Below, in pieces: positions 62,854 to 64,000 of a stretch of 64,000 nt of DNA (the stretch's first letter is position 1; every line of letters starts with the position of its first letter). The notes beneath the pieces were generated by a model, which made no database searches, was not told the DNA's origin, and saw only the letters and a list, made by a program, of their open reading frames with translations. The translations under genes and the position numbers were made by a program. Source of the stretch: Marinobacterium_A aestuariivivens (GTDB lineage Bacteria > Pseudomonadota > Gammaproteobacteria > Pseudomonadales > Balneatricaceae); assembly GCF_042661465.1 (NCBI RefSeq), contig NZ_JBHSWE010000001.1, forward strand, positions 2,046,001-2,110,000, written 5' to 3'.

Positions 62854-64000
62854 TTCAGTATTCATATTCTCGTCAAGACTCAGCAGTGCCGGCGGCGCGG
62901 AGAAGGTCGCTATCGACTCCGCCATGCTGCTCGCTGACAAGGATATAAAAGTTTTCTTTTCCACCGCTTCCGTAGAAAACCCCGAGATATCGGAGGCGCT
63001 GGAGAGCCGAGGGATAGACGTCACGCCGATCAGCATGAGCCGTTCCGTCAGGAACCTCCTCCGCAAGGGCGACAATAAAAATGCTGCCGAGAAAGCCGTC
63101 TTGCAGCTGACCGACCTTCTGAATATCAAGGCGGCGTTCAGCCTGTACCGGCAGATCAAAGATAGGTCTCCAACGGTGATCCACTTTCATAAAATAAGGT
63201 CGGTATCCCCGCTGGTATTCATGGCCGCCAGACTGGCGGCACCCAAGGGCGCGAAGATCTTTTATACATGCCATGACTACGAGTTCTTCTCCTTCAACGC
63301 CAAGCGGATCGGAGGTGCCTGTCAGGGTATCTATTACTACCTTTTCAGAAAGCCATTCGAGTACTGCCTAGACAAAGTGGTTACGCCGTCCAACTTCGTC
63401 AATGACAAAATATCCAGCTACGCATCGAAGGACAAAGTCAAGACGGTCCATAATTTCTTCGACAAGGAAATAAAACAGGTAGAAAAGATTGAGAACAAGT
63501 TTTGTTTTATTGGCCGACTCGAAAAAATAAAGGGTATCGATAACCTGCTGCGGGGCATAAGCCAGGTCGAAGCGAGCGATTTCGAGCTCTACGTGATCGG
63601 TACCGGCTCCCTGCAGGATGAATTGAAAGAAAAATACGGGTCCGATACCAGGATAAAGTTTACCGGTAAACTCGAGCACACTGAGGTAATCGCACACCTC
63701 GAGAGCTCGTCCGTCTCTTTCATCCCCTCCTGCTGGGATGAGTTTTTCGGCCTGACGGCGCTCGAGTCGATCGCCTCCGGTTGCTTTGTCGTTTACAGCA
63801 ACCAGGGCGCGCTTCCTGAAATATTCACGGAAACAGATAGAAGTTCAGGCTACATGCTGGAGGCGGACGACTTCTCCAGACCGGAAAAAATACGCCGTGC
63901 CGTTTTTGAATCGAAGAAATACAAGCCTGCGGTGGACAAGCTGACGAAAGATCTGAAAAAATTCGAGGCACAGCATGCTGTCGATACCATGCTAGAAGTG
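62834..64000 (+). CDS. Glycosyltransferase family 4 protein, 3' end cut by window
   Basis: At least 389 residues are encoded before the window ends. The acceptor-side domain starts VFIFSSRLSSAGGAEKVAIDSA with the GGAE motif, and the donor-binding domain has FIGRLEKIKGIDNLLRGI and the E-x7-E motif in DEFFGLTALESIASG. It adds a sugar to the lipid-linked repeat unit in the cytoplasm. ATG 62834 lies within the end of the sulfotransferase-like gene, so translation is probably coupled. The low-GC base use continues here. Reading frame checked to base 64000 without a stop. Confidence 0.88.
   Translation, partial: MKNSTPDSVFIFSSRLSSAGGAEKVAIDSAMLLADKDIKVFFSTASVENPEISEALESRGIDVTPISMSRSVRNLLRKGDNKNAAEKAVLQLTDLLNIKAAFSLYRQIKDRSPTVIHFHKIRSVSPLVFMAARLAAPKGAKIFYTCHDYEFFSFNAKRIGGACQGIYYYLFRKPFEYCLDKVVTPSNFVNDKISSYASKDKVKTVHNFFDKEIKQVEKIENKFCFIGRLEKIKGIDNLLRGISQVEASDFELYVIGTGSLQDELKEKYGSDTRIKFTGKLEHTEVIAHLESSSVSFIPSCWDEFFGLTALESIASGCFVVYSNQGALPEIFTETDRSSGYMLEADDFSRPEKIRRAVFESKKYKPAVDKLTKDLKKFEAQHAVDTMLEV

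Noticed and set aside
1..64000. CRISPR arrays and insertion sequences
   Set aside because: No regularly spaced repeats of 25-40 bases and no transposase-like protein were found in either strand.

Overview
The window is a GC-rich stretch of bacterial chromosome with operon-like, tightly packed genes. The gene set (aroE, purEK, PykA-type pyruvate kinase, AhpCF, AcuR/AcuI, GspK-type glucosamine kinase, a PgtABC-type sensor, and an ops/JUMPstart element before a polysaccharide operon) points to a gammaproteobacterium, probably marine and Oceanospirillales-like. That placement is inferred from gene families, not from a search. I see no rRNA, intact tRNA, CRISPR array or transposase.

Layout. 1-794: 3' part of aroE. 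About 800-7460: a small integrated element on the minus strand (integrase, unknown gene, AlpA-type regulator, small ORF, Toprim primase, DUF927 helicase-like protein, TubC-N-like protein), with iteron-like repeats at its left end and tRNA 3'-end sequence at its right. 8139-10358: a TPR-family lipoprotein-like or periplasmic protein gene between direct repeats, plus an unrecognised ORF. 10816-19411 (+): two-component system, sugar ABC transporter of the GtsABCD type, nagB and gspK, which together form a complete glucosamine uptake and catabolism cassette. 19553-33729 (-): periplasmic sensor protein, sensor kinase and NtrC-type regulator (PgtCBA-like), an organophosphate-type ABC transporter behind a very good sigma-54 promoter, then pyruvate kinase, enolase, an acid phosphatase and a histidine phosphatase. 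34070-37279: lysR relic, ahpC and ahpF. 37366-39181: acuR and acuI with matching operators. 39414-43830: persulfide-dioxygenase-like protein, DUF442-SQR fusion and SulP transporter (sulfide oxidation). 43919-45961: DgcA-like demethylase. 45999-50169 (-): K+/H+ antiporter, tandem universal stress protein, and a copper-type trio (cytochrome c, DUF411, small Cys/His protein). 50242-56717: methyltransferase, divergent giant BTAD/AAA/TPR regulator, MATE efflux pump. 57030-59578: alpha/beta hydrolase, purE, purK. 60489-64000: ops element followed by an exopolysaccharide operon (sugar phosphotransferase, sulfotransferase-like protein, glycosyltransferase cut off by the window end).

The most interesting block is 19553-33729. 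All its genes lie on one strand and read as one programme: sense an external phosphorylated C3 compound (probably phosphoglycerate), import it by an ABC transporter instead of the PgtP antiporter, and convert it to pyruvate with dedicated lower-glycolysis enzymes.

A quality warning applies to the whole window. At least 24 single-base deletions, nearly all in runs of G or C, break 17 otherwise intact genes. These look like sequencing or assembly errors, so the affected genes are annotated here at full length with the break position given.
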